This document shows, piece after piece, positions 35,004 to 45,935 of a stretch of 64,000 nucleotides of DNA. Source of the stretch: Zhengitettix transpicula (taxonomy: Eukaryota > Arthropoda > Insecta > Orthoptera > Tetrigidae); contig CM073590.1 in assembly GCA_037074705.1 (NCBI GenBank), forward strand, positions 90,388,947-90,452,946, read 5' to 3'. Position 1 is the stretch's first letter; each line of letters begins with the position of its first letter. Under the pieces are notes generated by a model that was not told the DNA's origin, searched no databases, and worked only from the letters and a program-made list of their open reading frames with translations. The position numbers were made by a program, and so were the translations under genes.

Positions 35004-35345
35004 AATACCAATTAAAAAGGCTATTTATTGTTTTTAAAATAATTTAATTGTTGGCGGAACGGGTGCTTAAAGACAACAATCGCAGAGGGTCTTTCTTTGT
35101 TAGCAATGGGAGACTGGAGACCGCGCGCCTAGAGGAACTCAGTCAGCGGCAAGACGCGAAAGGAAAAATGTCTACGTCGAGAACTGGGACATAGCAGTTC
35201 GGTTCACATAGAGAAATTGAAACAGTAAAAGTCTGCGGATCCAGAATTATGAATAGGGCTATCTAGGAAGTCCAACGGCGAGATAATAGTTTACATAAAA
35301 CGCAAGTAAACAGTTTTGATGGAGAGACTTATAAAATCGCAGTTA
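35001..35345 (+). mobile_element. 3'-truncated LTR, plus orientation
   Basis: Begins TGTAATACCA after an AT tract. From about 35130 it matches the complement of 7340-7620 (GCGGCAAGACGCGAAAG, GGGCTATCTAGGAAGTCCAA, AAACGCAAGTAA). Similarity stops near 35345, before the donor and U5 blocks. Confidence 0.7.
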
Positions 35346-37277
35346 TAAGGTTTCGGTCATTAGTAAAACTCCAGGAACTTCCGTTTTACCTTAACCGTTT
35401 CCTACAGAAAATGCTAAATATCGTAAAAACGACAGTCCGGCAAACACGACCCGTTCGCAAAACGCACTTTTAGGGATATAATACATCGTGGCATTCGTCT
35501 TTCTGGAAACAAAACGATCGGTGCATTTTTGCTGTCGGGCAAACACTAATCGGGATACAACTATTTTTATACTTCTTGGAAGTGTCTATTCGAATATCGT
35601 GCTAGATTCGTCTTACGAATTGGAAAAAGAATTCGTAATTTAAAATTTTGATACAGTTTTTCTCAATATTTTTTTCTTGTCAAGAAGCTAGAATATACAG
35701 CAGTTGCTTAGTATGCAAAGTGTTGAAGAAGTTTAACTTAATACATGAAAATATAAAATTAGATTAGGCTTTTACGTTTTGTCAACTGAATTGTGCAGTT
35801 GTGTTGCTATAGGTTATTGTGTTTGTTTAGTTTTCTTAGCATCTGAAACATGGCTTCCAGAAATGTTGTGTTGTTTTGATGCATCACTTGTTTTGTTTGT
35901 ATTTGGCTGTTTTTCTTATTATAACTATTAGATTATGTTATAAATTTGCATTGTTTTAAACTGCACGACCTATACGGACGTTTAGATAAAAAATTAATAT
36001 GGCACAATAATAATTCTGTGTCACAAAAATTTATTTTGCATGAGTGAAAAAAAATAGGAGTCATAAGTATTTGCGTAAGTTAAATAAAGAACTCTGTGAG
36101 TGGTATAATTGAAACGGTGGTTTACACAATTGAAATAATAAACAAAATTTGATCCAAAACATTTAGTTATTTGAATTTTTAAGCTATAGGCATGGAAATT
36201 TCACATCCTGAAATCAGAAAACACATATCCATTGAAGAGTGAATTATAATTTATAAAAATTAAATTGATTTTCAGGTATTAAAAGTAAGCATTCTTATAG
36301 CGAAACACAAAATGTTTTATGAATGAAAACAGTTTCTTTGAAGACTTAAGTGGTATGTGTACTAAATACAACATGCTGCGTGTTGTACCAACAGGTGGTT
36401 CTTGATTTCAAAGCCAGGATTAAGAACTTAAGTGCTGGGACAGCAAGTTATTACTCGATTTGACGGGATTTCGCAAACAAATAGGAGAAAAACGACATGG
36501 GTGATGTTATGTAAAATATTGACTGCAGACTGAATTCGCATCAACTAGGTAGATATTTAGGTTCTGGCTTCGACGTTTATCAAATATTACAACAAAATGA
36601 CATTCTTAATTGGAAAACTGTTTCTAAACAACGCGAACGTTATTTATTCAGTCTATATAAAAACGAGATTATAGCTAATTTTAACACTTTCTCTGAAGAA
36701 ACAGAAAACGTGTGTGAAACAGCGAAGTTATTTATTTTATTTTCCATTCATTTTACTGACAATTTTGTGTCTATATTGTTATCATATTTCATAACTCACG
36801 GCTCTCAAATAAATAGTAGACTCAATGGCTTTTGCATTGTACAAGAGTTGTAAAAATTACTATACTAGCACGCAGTGGAACATGTGGGTTACCTGTATTT
36901 TGGTGATTCAGTAATTTAAAAACACATTCAACTTTGTTTCATTTATACCTTTCGTGCATGCTTATTTACTTCATAATTGGTAGTCGGTAATACCCGGTTT
37001 ATCTAATGGAAATTACTCGCTTATTACGTTCTAATTCTTTTCCCTACTAACCACAACATATCTTCTCTTTTTGCTATATTGTTGCGTTAAATTATGTTTT
37101 AGTACTGCAGTCTACTTTTTATTATTATGTATAACATTTCATACTATTTTTTTTGTTTTACTATATTGAAGTATTTCTATAGCAACATTTAATTAATTTA
37201 AATATATTCGTTTCTATTGTTTTCAATATTTTTTGCCTTATAGTATTACAAATTATATAAATATATATATGATATAT
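35346..37277. other. AT-rich non-coding stretch
   Basis: No repeat, RNA gene or credible reading frame seen. Confidence 0.4.
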
Positions 37278-37577
37278 TGTAATATGCACAAATTTCATTA
37301 TTTAAAATAAATAACACGCAGGAGCTCAAAATGTAATATTCAAAATTATTTTACAAATTTATTTAATTAGATTTTAAAGTGAAGATAAGCCTTACATTAT
37401 AAACCAATTAAAAGTTAAAATGAAAGGGTTTTAAATGAAAACAATAATTCAAAATATAACAAAATTAATTTAATAACAATAAATTTTTATCTCAGTTGAA
37501 ATTTTACAAGTTGGTATTGTTGTGCCACGACTTTAATTTTCAGGGCCGGCTATCGGGCCTCCAATACAGATAGTTAC
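37278..37577 (-). mobile_element. Diverged LTR fragment, interrupted by a LINE
   Basis: TGTAATATGCACAAA after ATAT, and a TTTTCAGGGCCGGCTATCGGG block near 37541 parallel to the TTTCAGGGCCGCTTAT block of the LTR at 38776-39800. Minus orientation. The continuation beyond the LINE (38532-38770) is not clearly recognisable. Confidence 0.5.
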
Positions 37578-38543
37578 AAAATGACAATTGTTTAATATTG
37601 CGACTGCAGATATAGCCGAATCACTACCAACAGAAAACACGCGTCTCTATGTGTATGCAGATGATATGGTCATCAAAGCAATCTCCAGACAAGATCTACA
37701 AGAGGCCTTAAACAATCTAACAAACTGGGCTCAAGAAAACGAACTAGAAATAAACTTTCAAAAGACAGCAGCAATGATATTCAGGAAAGGTGGCAGACAC
37801 AACACAAAAGACACTTTATACCTCGGCAACAGACCAATAAGTGTTACAAACAGCTTCAAGTACCTTGGGATAACCCTACAACAGACAGGAAGCACATTCA
37901 CACTACACGTGAAAGAAAAAGTAATCGCAGCTATCAGAGCAATGCAAGATATTCGGATTATACAACTCCCCATAGACACGGCCATCTCCCTCTACAAAGC
38001 AAAAGTCACCTCAATAGTCACATACGGTTTGGAATTAATATGGGAGAAACTAAATAGAAAGGACCTGAAAGATATTGAAAAGATACAAGCAACTTTTCTG
38101 AAAAAGATACTGTGTGTCTCGAAATATACGCCATCACTTGCATATGAACTCACAAGGGAACCTTTACATCAGGGTTAACTTTGCCATCTACACCTACATA
38201 TCAACACGTGATCCAAGAACTAAAGGAAAAGAAGAACCAGATATGGGACGATTTCTACAGTACCACCGCCATGATGACAAACGAATGGAGGAGAGCATCA
38301 TACGAACTACGACACACAGTAACCCGTTTCGCCGTGCACGGTTTTCACCACAAGATTTGTAAATCAAAAATCTTTTATCAACCAGATGTGAATTGTGTTT
38401 GTGAATTATGTGAAATGGTGTGTGACAGATATCACGCATACTGGTGTTCCAGAACATCTATCTCAATGAGAGAATTTTGTAGAGTGACCCAATTTACTTT
38501 ACACATTGTGTGAAATTCCTTATATTATTATAAAATGACAATT
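37578..38543 (+). mobile_element. 5'-truncated LINE with 12-bp target duplication
   Basis: AAAATGACAATT at 37578-37589 is repeated at 38532-38543 and brackets 942 bp of reverse-transcriptase-derived sequence, the signature of target-primed insertion of a truncated non-LTR retrotransposon. There is no poly(A) tail; the 3' untranslated part is only about 18 bases. Confidence 0.85.
37590..38513 (+). pseudogene. LINE reverse transcriptase, C-terminal part, frameshifted
   Basis: The first 196 codons carry the palm catalytic motif in LYVYADDMVI, the fingers/palm block KTAAMIFRKGG and the thumb region SFKYLGITLQQTG typical of non-LTR reverse transcriptases. The frame closes at 38176-38178 just after SLAYELTREPLHQG. 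The reading continues in another frame (38181-38513) through an arginine/histidine-rich stretch to CELCEMVCDRYHAYWC, a Cys-Cys-His-Cys knuckle usual at the C-terminus of such elements, before the stop at 38511. A frameshift near 38170 and loss of everything upstream of the palm leave no activity. The clade is not certain; a jockey/CR1-like relative is possible. Confidence 0.9.
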
Positions 38544-38775
38544 AAAATCTTACAATGCAAAATATTCCTGACTTAAATAATTATTGAAATACACAATCTG
38601 ACGATAATTATTATTTACACATTAGGTTTACAAGTAATAAAATTACTTTTTTGTTTACTTTACCCTTATCTGTTTGTCTGCGCTCGATCTCACTTGATTT
38701 TGTAAACACATCACAGAAGGGCCATATTTCACTGAATTTGCGGATGTTATATTATATATATGTATATACATATAT

Positions 38776-39800
38776 TGTGGTAAGCACAAAGTTAAGTAAT
38801 GAATAAAGGAAAATATTTTTAAAAGATAAAAATTTTTTTTTTGAAAAAATATTTTATAGCTGAATTTACATATTATATTGTTAAGTAAACGCCTCAACTA
38901 TTATGAGAATCTAACTTTCAGGGCCGCTTATTTGCAGTTATTTGCAATTTTCACCAAATTACAAAAACATAAAAAAGAATTAAATTGATAATATAATTTT
39001 ATACCAATAACAAAACTATTAGAAATCTGAAAAGTTATAGAAATCTGGTGGGAAACGATATTTACGTAAAGGTTTACAGTACAAAGTTTGTTTTTTTATA
39101 TACCATTTATTTAGAGCTGCTGTGGTTTGTGCGCACGTAATTATATAATTTTTATAGAACACTATATTTCATAGACAGACCACAGCACTAATTTTATTCT
39201 CGTCTCACTTTCCAACACTTAGGGCGGCTTTCCTCTTTGCTGAATTCGTATTGTCCCGCTTAGTTTGCTGTCGAGAATCCCTATACTATACTATGATGAA
39301 TGACTTAATGACTGTGCTGGAATGAATTCTTAGTTCTTGTTGTTGTCATCAAGTTCATTGGACGAAATTCTATTTTATGATAATTTTAGCCTACACTTTA
39401 CTGAATTCGGCCACCTTTGACTGCCTGTTTCACACAACACACACTGTTCTCTGACTGTACTGGGACTGTACAGTGCTTTGACTGTTTCGTCAAGACCTCC
39501 AAACAAACACACTGCTCTCTGAACATTTGAGTTCTCCGCAGGCTCCCAAAAACACTCTGCCTTGCTCCAAAACACACGCTGCTCTCTGAATATCAAAGTG
39601 TTTACTGACTCCGCTAAAGTTCTGAGCGTCTTATATCAGCTTTCTCGACAACAATTCGTATCACCCATTACCGTCTCTGCATTCTCGCGCCAAACAATGA
39701 TGTTCTGTACAATGCTCTGTCCTCAAAGTTACGCCGCCACTAATTAAATAAATAATTTTAACGAAGCATTTCATTTCAGTACACATTTGTAATCTCTTCA
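38776..39800 (-). mobile_element. LTR, minus orientation (CAGGGCC subfamily)
   Basis: TGTGGTAAGC to AATCTCTTCA, flanked by ATAT on both sides (4-bp target duplication). The TATA-type GATATAAGACGCTC lies on the minus strand near 39635. CAGGGCCGCTTATTT at 38918 replaces the usual CAGGGTC box. Internal short repeats (GCTCTCTGAA, CACACTG) occur at 39430-39600. The small frames at 39375-39747 are inside this LTR. Confidence 0.75.
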
Positions 39801-40718
39801 ATATAATTAATAATTTTCGTTAATATTATTGTCGGCATAATTTTGAGGCCATATCATTGAAAATAACAGTCAGTGTGGTGCAAGAATGCGGATATTGGAA
39901 TGGTTACCAGTCTTTATCTTTGTCGGCAGCGTGTGTAATACGCAGAACTTTGGAAAAACAGTCAGCCAGTTTGGAGAGACTGGTGATGGTCATAGAAAAG
40001 TCTGTTTTGGGAGCCTTACCGATTATGGGAAGAGCAGTCTGGTTGTGGAGGTCGTGCGAGAATAAACATAGAAAAGTCAGTTCTCGCGAGTAAACAAGTA
40101 GCAACGGACTGCCCGATACTAGGGTTGTCTCAGAAACGAAAATTCTAAACATTACAGACTTTTTTACGAGAGATAAACACTATGGTCGGATTGGACACTT
40201 AGTATAGGTTGGAATTGCATATCCAACTCGGTGGTTGGTACTTGGCGAAGTGAATCAAAGTTGTGAACAGTGTAATGGCCTGTTGAAATAATTTTTTATT
40301 TAAAAGAAAAAAATAGTGAAGTGTATGAAGAGTATGGTAAAAGAGCCACTCTAATAAACTGGTTCGTAAAAAAATCTTCGATTGTAAGCATTATATAAAT
40401 ATGAATACCGAGAGATTTATTTAAATTCCTGTAAAATTCACTGGATTTAAATTTATTTAGAACTTTTTTATATTAATTGTTGTTGTAAAATTAATTATTA
40501 TTCATTTGTAACTCTTTTGATTTCGATATAATTTGTGCTAATTGCAAATTACTATAATTATTACAGGCCCAATAAGCGGCCCTTAAGAATTGGGTATCAT
40601 TAAAAGCTGTGGCGATTATTTAAAAATACGTACAGAAACTAAATTAAAATCGAAATATGTATTACATTCTTGTTTTATCTTATTCAGGTATGAACCCTAT
40701 AATTTATATTTATATTAT
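39801..40718 (+). mobile_element. LTR, plus orientation, head-to-head with the previous one
   Basis: Shares blocks with the complement of 38776-39800: CAGCGTGTGT, AAACAGTCA, GTTTTGGGAGCC and the AATAAGCGGCCCT box near 40570. It ends before a tRNA-Lys-like primer site at 40719. The exact 5' border is not resolved. Confidence 0.6.
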
Positions 40719-40790
40719 TTGCTCCCAACGTGTTGGCTTTGTTCATTACAATTTTGCATATTAAATTATTTGGCACCGCAACGTGTTGGC
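40719..40790 (+). promoter_or_regulatory. Two primer-binding-site-like boxes, 52 bp apart
   Basis: TTGCTCCCAACGTGTTGGC (40719-40737) and TGGCACCGCAACGTGTTGGC (40771-40790) each resemble the complement of the tRNA-Lys(CTT) 3' end and each are followed by CTTT. The spacer contains TTCATTACA, an LTR-end-like sequence. No coding sequence follows; an AT tract begins at about 40814. Confidence 0.6.
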
Positions 40791-40813
40791 TTTATTTGTC
40801 TTAAACTCTATAA

Positions 40814-40849
<36 letters not shown>
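40814..40849. repeat. (AT)n microsatellite
   Basis: About 18 AT units, left flank of the next LTR element. Confidence 0.95.
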
Positions 40850-40852
<3 letters not shown>

Positions 40853-42085
40853 AGTAAACTACCGGGGTACTTTTTAATTTGCCCCACGTTGTGGTAGCCA
40901 AAATTTAATAATTAAATATGATGGGCTTTTAAATGAAAAATTATTAACTTTAAAACAAACAACATTTATTTATCAAAACTTAGCAATTATACAATTTAAT
41001 AAAAAACATATATCTCATTCTCTCATGGGTCTTTACTGGGTTTGATAAAGGACAGAACACTTAAATAACCAAAGAACCCAACATTTATCTTTAAATTAAA
41101 CAGAAATATTTAATCGTCTAGACATCGACGAAACTTATTAACGAACTTATTCTACCAGATTGATTCTAAATTTAAAGAGTTTATTTTATTAACACAAAAG
41201 AAAAGAACGATATCCGACTGTATCTTTTAATTCCGTTTACACATATTAATACCATGAAATTTCAACTTACGATTACTCAGGAACACTTGGCTCGTTCATT
41301 ACACACACACACTTTATAAGCTGGACGTTTAAACACTGACTCTAACACGTTGGTTTGATGAAAGCTGCTTCTCCGTTCGTGAAGGACATCTCACTTGCTC
41401 GTGGTGAAACTACTCGACACTGGATGCAATGTCCATCGAAGACAGCGGTCAAATTTTGATATTACAACAGATTAAACTTCTGCATACAAAAATGTTTATC
41501 GTTGAATAATTTTGCTATTTCTCTCGCAGGCTCCAAAATTTCTCCATACTCTGTGCTCGCCGCCGTACGCCTCCACAACTCTCACTCCCCTCTTGACTTC
41601 GGTGCTCAAAGCTCCCTCTCCCACTCTAACTAACTTCCAAAAATCTTATCTTGTATTTATATATCCCAGTCCCTTCTCTTTTCCTTTGTTCCAAAACTAC
41701 GTCGCAGCTGCTCGTTGACAGTTTCCCCATTATCCCGAGATTTACATTCTGCAGATGCAGTACCTTATTTAGCAAAAATAGCTCGCTCCTCTGTCTTGTC
41801 CCAAAGCCGACCATCGAGACAGGTCTAATTTGTCTTTGCAACCTCATTTACTTTGAACTTGCATTCTCACCCCCGCACTCACACGTGCGCGGTTCTAAAT
41901 TCTCCAGACCGCCCAAACTGCACCCTCCATCCTAAGTCACTAAGTCAACAAGTGACCTGTCCAGGCCATTAATCAGAAACAATGCCTGCCTTAACAGATT
42001 TATCTTGCGACAGGCCACCCGCGCGTCCCTCGCTCCCGACGGCCAAGCCCATTAATCAGCAACAATGCCTTTCCTTCAAGGCATT

Positions 42086-42088
<3 letters not shown>
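40850..42088 (-). mobile_element. LTR plus primer site with 30-bp remnant, minus orientation
   Basis: Flanked by AT tracts on both sides. On the minus strand the LTR spans 42088 (TGTAATGCCTTG) to about 40901, then comes the primer site TGGCTACCACAACGTGGGGC (40900-40881), then about 30 bases ending TTTACTACA at 40850. GGGTTTGATAA/CTCATGGGTC near 41025-41045 and the donor-like ACTTAC at 41265-41270 match other LTRs. A CATTAATCAG.AACAATGCCT repeat occurs at 41968 and 42052. Frames at 41512-41935 lie in the LTR. Confidence 0.7.

Positions 42089-42145
<57 letters not shown>
42089..42145. repeat. (TA)n microsatellite
   Basis: About 28 AT units; a mariner has inserted into it, and a further (TA)n block continues at 43345-43375. 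Confidence 0.95.
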
Positions 42146-42146
<1 letters not shown>

Positions 42147-43341
42147 TAGGGTGGTCTCTCCTTCCTAACGTTAAAGACGGCAGCACTAGTCAACTAAATC
42201 TAGCCAATGTGTTTTCACATGTCTTGGAAGGTACTCACCAAAATCTCAGTCATTTTGGACGCTCAGTTTTTGTTTGACAACCGTTTGAGTGAGTCGATGT
42301 CAGTGCTATTGTGAAATTGGAAAAAATAGAATATCTTGCTGACATTAAATATTTGTTTTTGAAAGAAAATACGCCTACGCAAATCAAATACTAGTTGGAC
42401 GCAGTGTATGGGGATTCTCCACCATTTTTTACCACCGTGAAATTTTGTACTGCTGAATTTACCGTACCGGTTTGGGAGACGATGAACGTTCGGAATGTGC
42501 AAAAACTGCGAACACTTACGACAACCTCGTTCACGTTCATCAAATGTTGATACACAACTGACAAATTAAAGGGAGAGGGATATTAGAAGCTATGAATATG
42601 CCCAAAGAACGAGTTTGTCACATACTCAATCAAGATTTAGGTATGAGGAAGTTTTCTTCGCCTTGGGTGCTGCGTTTGCTCAGGTTAGACCAAAAGCGTG
42701 TTAGAATGAACGTTTCCAACGCTCTGTTGGCGCTATAAATCAGAGTTTTGGCGCCGGTAAATTACTGTAGATGAAACTTCGATACACCTTTATACTCGAA
42801 CATATAAAATTACAGTCAAAACAGTAGACTTCGAAGTGCTAATCGGTTTAAAAAAAAGAGAAGAAACTGTTTTATCGGCTGGGAATGTGATAGCGAATGT
42901 TTTTATAGGGATCTTAATCGATTATATTCCAAAAGGGAACACCTTTACTAGCACCTCATTATTTGACAATATAGAGGCAGAAATTGCGAAAACGGTCTTT
43001 AATTGGTTTCACCAAAACAATGCGCCATCTCGCAACTTCAGCGGTTGCCATTGCGAAATACATTAATTACGATTTGAACTGTTTTACTATCCTCTTTACT
43101 CACCAGATCTATCCCCATGCAACTTATATTGTTCTCTAAACTTGAGGGCAGTGATTTTCGTTAAATCACCATAACCTTCGTAAAGAATTATTTTGCAGAG
43201 AAAAACGCCGAGTAGTATTTGGACTGTTTCAAGAGATGGGAGCATCGCTGGGAGATACGAAGCCTATGTAGAAAACTAAAAATAAATTTAAAAAAAAGGT
43301 TTTGTACCTTTGTTAGGTCGTAAACCTTTCAGACCACCCTC

Positions 43342-43342
<1 letters not shown>
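42146..43342 (+). mobile_element. Second mariner-type element (inactive)
   Basis: Terminal inverted repeats share AGGGTGGTCT (left 42148-42157, right complement 43331-43340) and the element lies within a (TA)n tract, so the TA target duplication is hidden. The length of 1.2 kb fits mariner. The ends and protein differ from the 14-kb mariner, so it is a different subfamily. Confidence 0.85.
42300..43290 (+). pseudogene. mariner transposase remnant with altered catalytic residues
   Basis: Recognisable pieces in several frames: LEKIEYLADIKYLFLKENTP with LDAVYGDSPPFFTTVKF (DNA-binding region), GMRKFSSPWVLRLL, TVDETSIHLYTRT holding the first catalytic aspartate, GILIDYIPKGNT, FHQNNAPS where the second aspartate is asparagine, and SPDLSPCNLYCS where the third is also asparagine. 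In-frame stops occur in the N-terminal third. Loss of two of three metal-binding aspartates shows it is dead. The 76-codon frame at 42836-43066 is the middle of this protein. Confidence 0.85.
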
Positions 43343-43378
<36 letters not shown>

Positions 43379-44300
43379 CTGTCGTGACATGTAGCGCTCT
43401 ATTGTACTGTCATTGAATAATAATTCTCCGATTTTATTCTTTAATTAACATTTTCATTTAATTATAAGCCATTTCTGGCTTTTGAATAATTTTTAATTCT
43501 GTGTCAGTTCTATATGTATTTAATTCCTTCGTTTTTTGTTTCTGTATAATTCCTAAGCCACTGGACGTTCTGAGCCCTACACATACGTACACCAGTTCAC
43601 AGAATTGCATTAAATGCGTTTGATAGAAATCAATAAATTGAAATGAATTTAAAACGAATCACCTGCCCGAATATTACTCTTTATTTATGTGACAGCTTTA
43701 CCAATTGACAAGCTGTTAGGAGGGGTGCAGATTGAATTTTTCATTGTTACGTTGAAGAGTGTATGACTCATAAAATTAATTTCACTGTCACAACGCTTCA
43801 GGTCATTTCACAACAAACCTTTTCATTCACACTAGCTCGTAAATATATTTGCATAACAATTCTCCCCGTCAAAAGGTTTGCCAAAAATAACATTTAACTG
43901 TCGCGTGCAAAAACACTCTCTACGCGAACTAATCCCAGGGCGAAATGACAAAAGCTTTTTATACCCGAGTAACGTTTAGTAAAGTGTACAAAGTTCAAAT
44001 TAGGAACGGTTAACAAAATAAAAGTGCTTATTTTCAAATAGAATTAACTTTATTAGGTCTTCGGGAGATGTACGTGAACAAAGGTTTTTATTTCACTAAT
44101 TCGTTACATGGATCTCATAAGCTCCTTTTGGTTCACATAAACTGCTATTTTGTGTTAAGTTTCTCTTAACTTAACCGCTAAGTGAAAACTAGATTTGTAA
44201 ATAAATTAAAACGTAAAAACTGTCATTCCTTTCTTCACGGACTCGTACATAAATATACGTATAACTTGAATATAAAATTAGCACATATAATCACAGAAAG
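43343..44300. other. (TA)n tract then AT-rich non-coding DNA
   Basis: A TA microsatellite ends near 43375. The rest has no recognised gene or repeat. GTCGTGACATGT near 43382 and GTGACAGCTT near 43690 faintly recall the hairpin repeats at 62.3-62.9 kb, but too weakly to call. Confidence 0.35.
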
Positions 44301-44812
44301 TGAACCTTCCCAGAGAGCTCTGGCGGGGGCTACCTTTGGGGATGCTCTCACATCTCTCTGGTTTTTTTTGAACTAAGGTTCCCACATGCCGAGGCACCTC
44401 GGTCTGTTTTGAGAGGTGTATGTTCCGGGGTCGCAGACCTTGGGCATACGGCAAGAGTTGTCCGCTATTCCTATTGGAATAGTCGGCCAGCTGCCTCCTA
44501 AACAGGCCAAGGCATGGCGAGGGGTAAGCTGCGTCCCCACAGCAAACTCCTCTCCCGTCATCGGAAGGGCGTGGGACAAGTACCAAATGCCCGACCTACC
44601 CGATGCAGGTTTTTCTAGGGTTTTCCCTGCATTTCTTTAGGCGAATGCCGGGTAGGATCCTTAAACCATAGCCCGGTGGCCCTAGTTAACCCTTGGCTAC
44701 CTTCCACTACCCTTCCGCATCCCCCCTTTCAAGTCCCTTCCTATGCTATTAAAGGGGAGTTGCCCATAGTGGATTACCCTCATGTAGCCTGTTGCCCTAA
44801 AAAAAAAATGTA
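44301..44812 (+). repeat. Family A poly(A) retroposon
   Basis: Starts GAACCTTCCCAGAGAGCTCT, lacking only the first 30 bases of the longest copies, and ends CCCT plus an A run. Very similar to the 11219 and 11788 copies, so probably recent. Confidence 0.88.
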
Positions 44813-44825
44813 AACATTCATGAGA

Positions 44826-45297
44826 ATTCTCAGAGAGCTCTGGAGGAGGCTACCTTTGAGGATGTCTTCACATCTCTCTGGTTTTTTGAACTACGGTTCC
44901 CACTTGCCGAGGCACCTTGGCCTGTTTTTAGAGGTATATGTTCCGGGGTCGCAGACCTTGGGCATACGGTAAGTGTTGTCCGCTATTCCTATTGGAATAG
45001 TCGGCCAGCTGCCTCCTAAACTGGTCGAGGCACGGAGAAGGGAATGCTGCGTCCCCACAGAAAACTCCTCTACCGCTATCGGAAGGGCGTGGGACAAGTA
45101 CCCAATGCCCGACCTACCTGGTGCAGGTTTTCTAGGGTTTGTCCTGCATTTCTTTAGGTGAATGCCGGGTAGGATCCTTAAAATATAGCCCGGGGGCCCT
45201 AGCTAACCCTTGGCTTCCTTCCTCTACCCTTCCGCACCCCCCCTTCCTAATCCCTTCCTATGCTATTAAAGGGAAGTTGCCACCATGTGGATTATCT
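44826..45297 (+). repeat. Family A poly(A) retroposon, tandem second copy
   Basis: Begins in the CAGAGAGCTCTGGAGG block 15 bases after the previous copy and runs to CACCATGTGGATTATC, lacking the last 20 bases of the 3' end. More diverged than its neighbour, so this is not a simple recent tandem duplication. Confidence 0.85.
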
Positions 45298-45310
45298 AAA
45301 AGAAATTTTT

Positions 45311-45935
45311 TTATTATATTCAACACTAGCTGGGTGCCCGGCGTTGCTCGTGTACTTATTTATATAAACTCGAAAAAGTATTTAATTGAATACTTAAATA
45401 TATTCCTTGAGTATTTCAGGATATAATTGTCAATTGTCACTCAGTCTTCATACATTACGAAATATTACATTGATGAAATTGTTAGCTAGACTCACAACTA
45501 ATATAAAGCGAAAATTAACTTACATTTTCCGCAAGGATGGTAAAGTAATTCGTATTCTTCTTTGTTACCATTCGATCGATGGAGTATTGCTGTATAAAAT
45601 TATACTTTTTATTTAAAGAACATATTTCTGCTTTATTTCATTCCTAATAAAGGAAATATTTCCTTTGTTCGTTGCGTAGTAACGTCTGTCTCTTGCGTGA
45701 CGTCATTGTCCCTTGGCGCGCAGTAATTTAATATTTAATGATCACGGTTTTTAATTATAATTCTTTCCACATGTATGCTAGGTGTTTCTCACCCTCACAG
45801 TACCGTTTCTCGTATTTTGAAGAATATGTGTACCAATTTTTGTTGCATTCTGTCCACGCGATAAAATTTGTATAAAGAACAACGTAAATACATACATACA
45901 TACATACAAATATACATCCTTTTTTATTATGTAGA
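45311..45935 (+). repeat. Interspersed repeat family D
   Basis: Head ACTAGCTGGGTGCCCGGCGT (45328) and a tail with four CATA units followed by CCTTTTTTATTATGTAGATA. The pre-tail block ACCAATTTTTGTTGCATTCT with ACGCGATAAAATTTGTATAA resembles the 3' ends of common insect repeats. Non-coding here. The minus copy at 4720-5055 shares the head. Confidence 0.55.
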
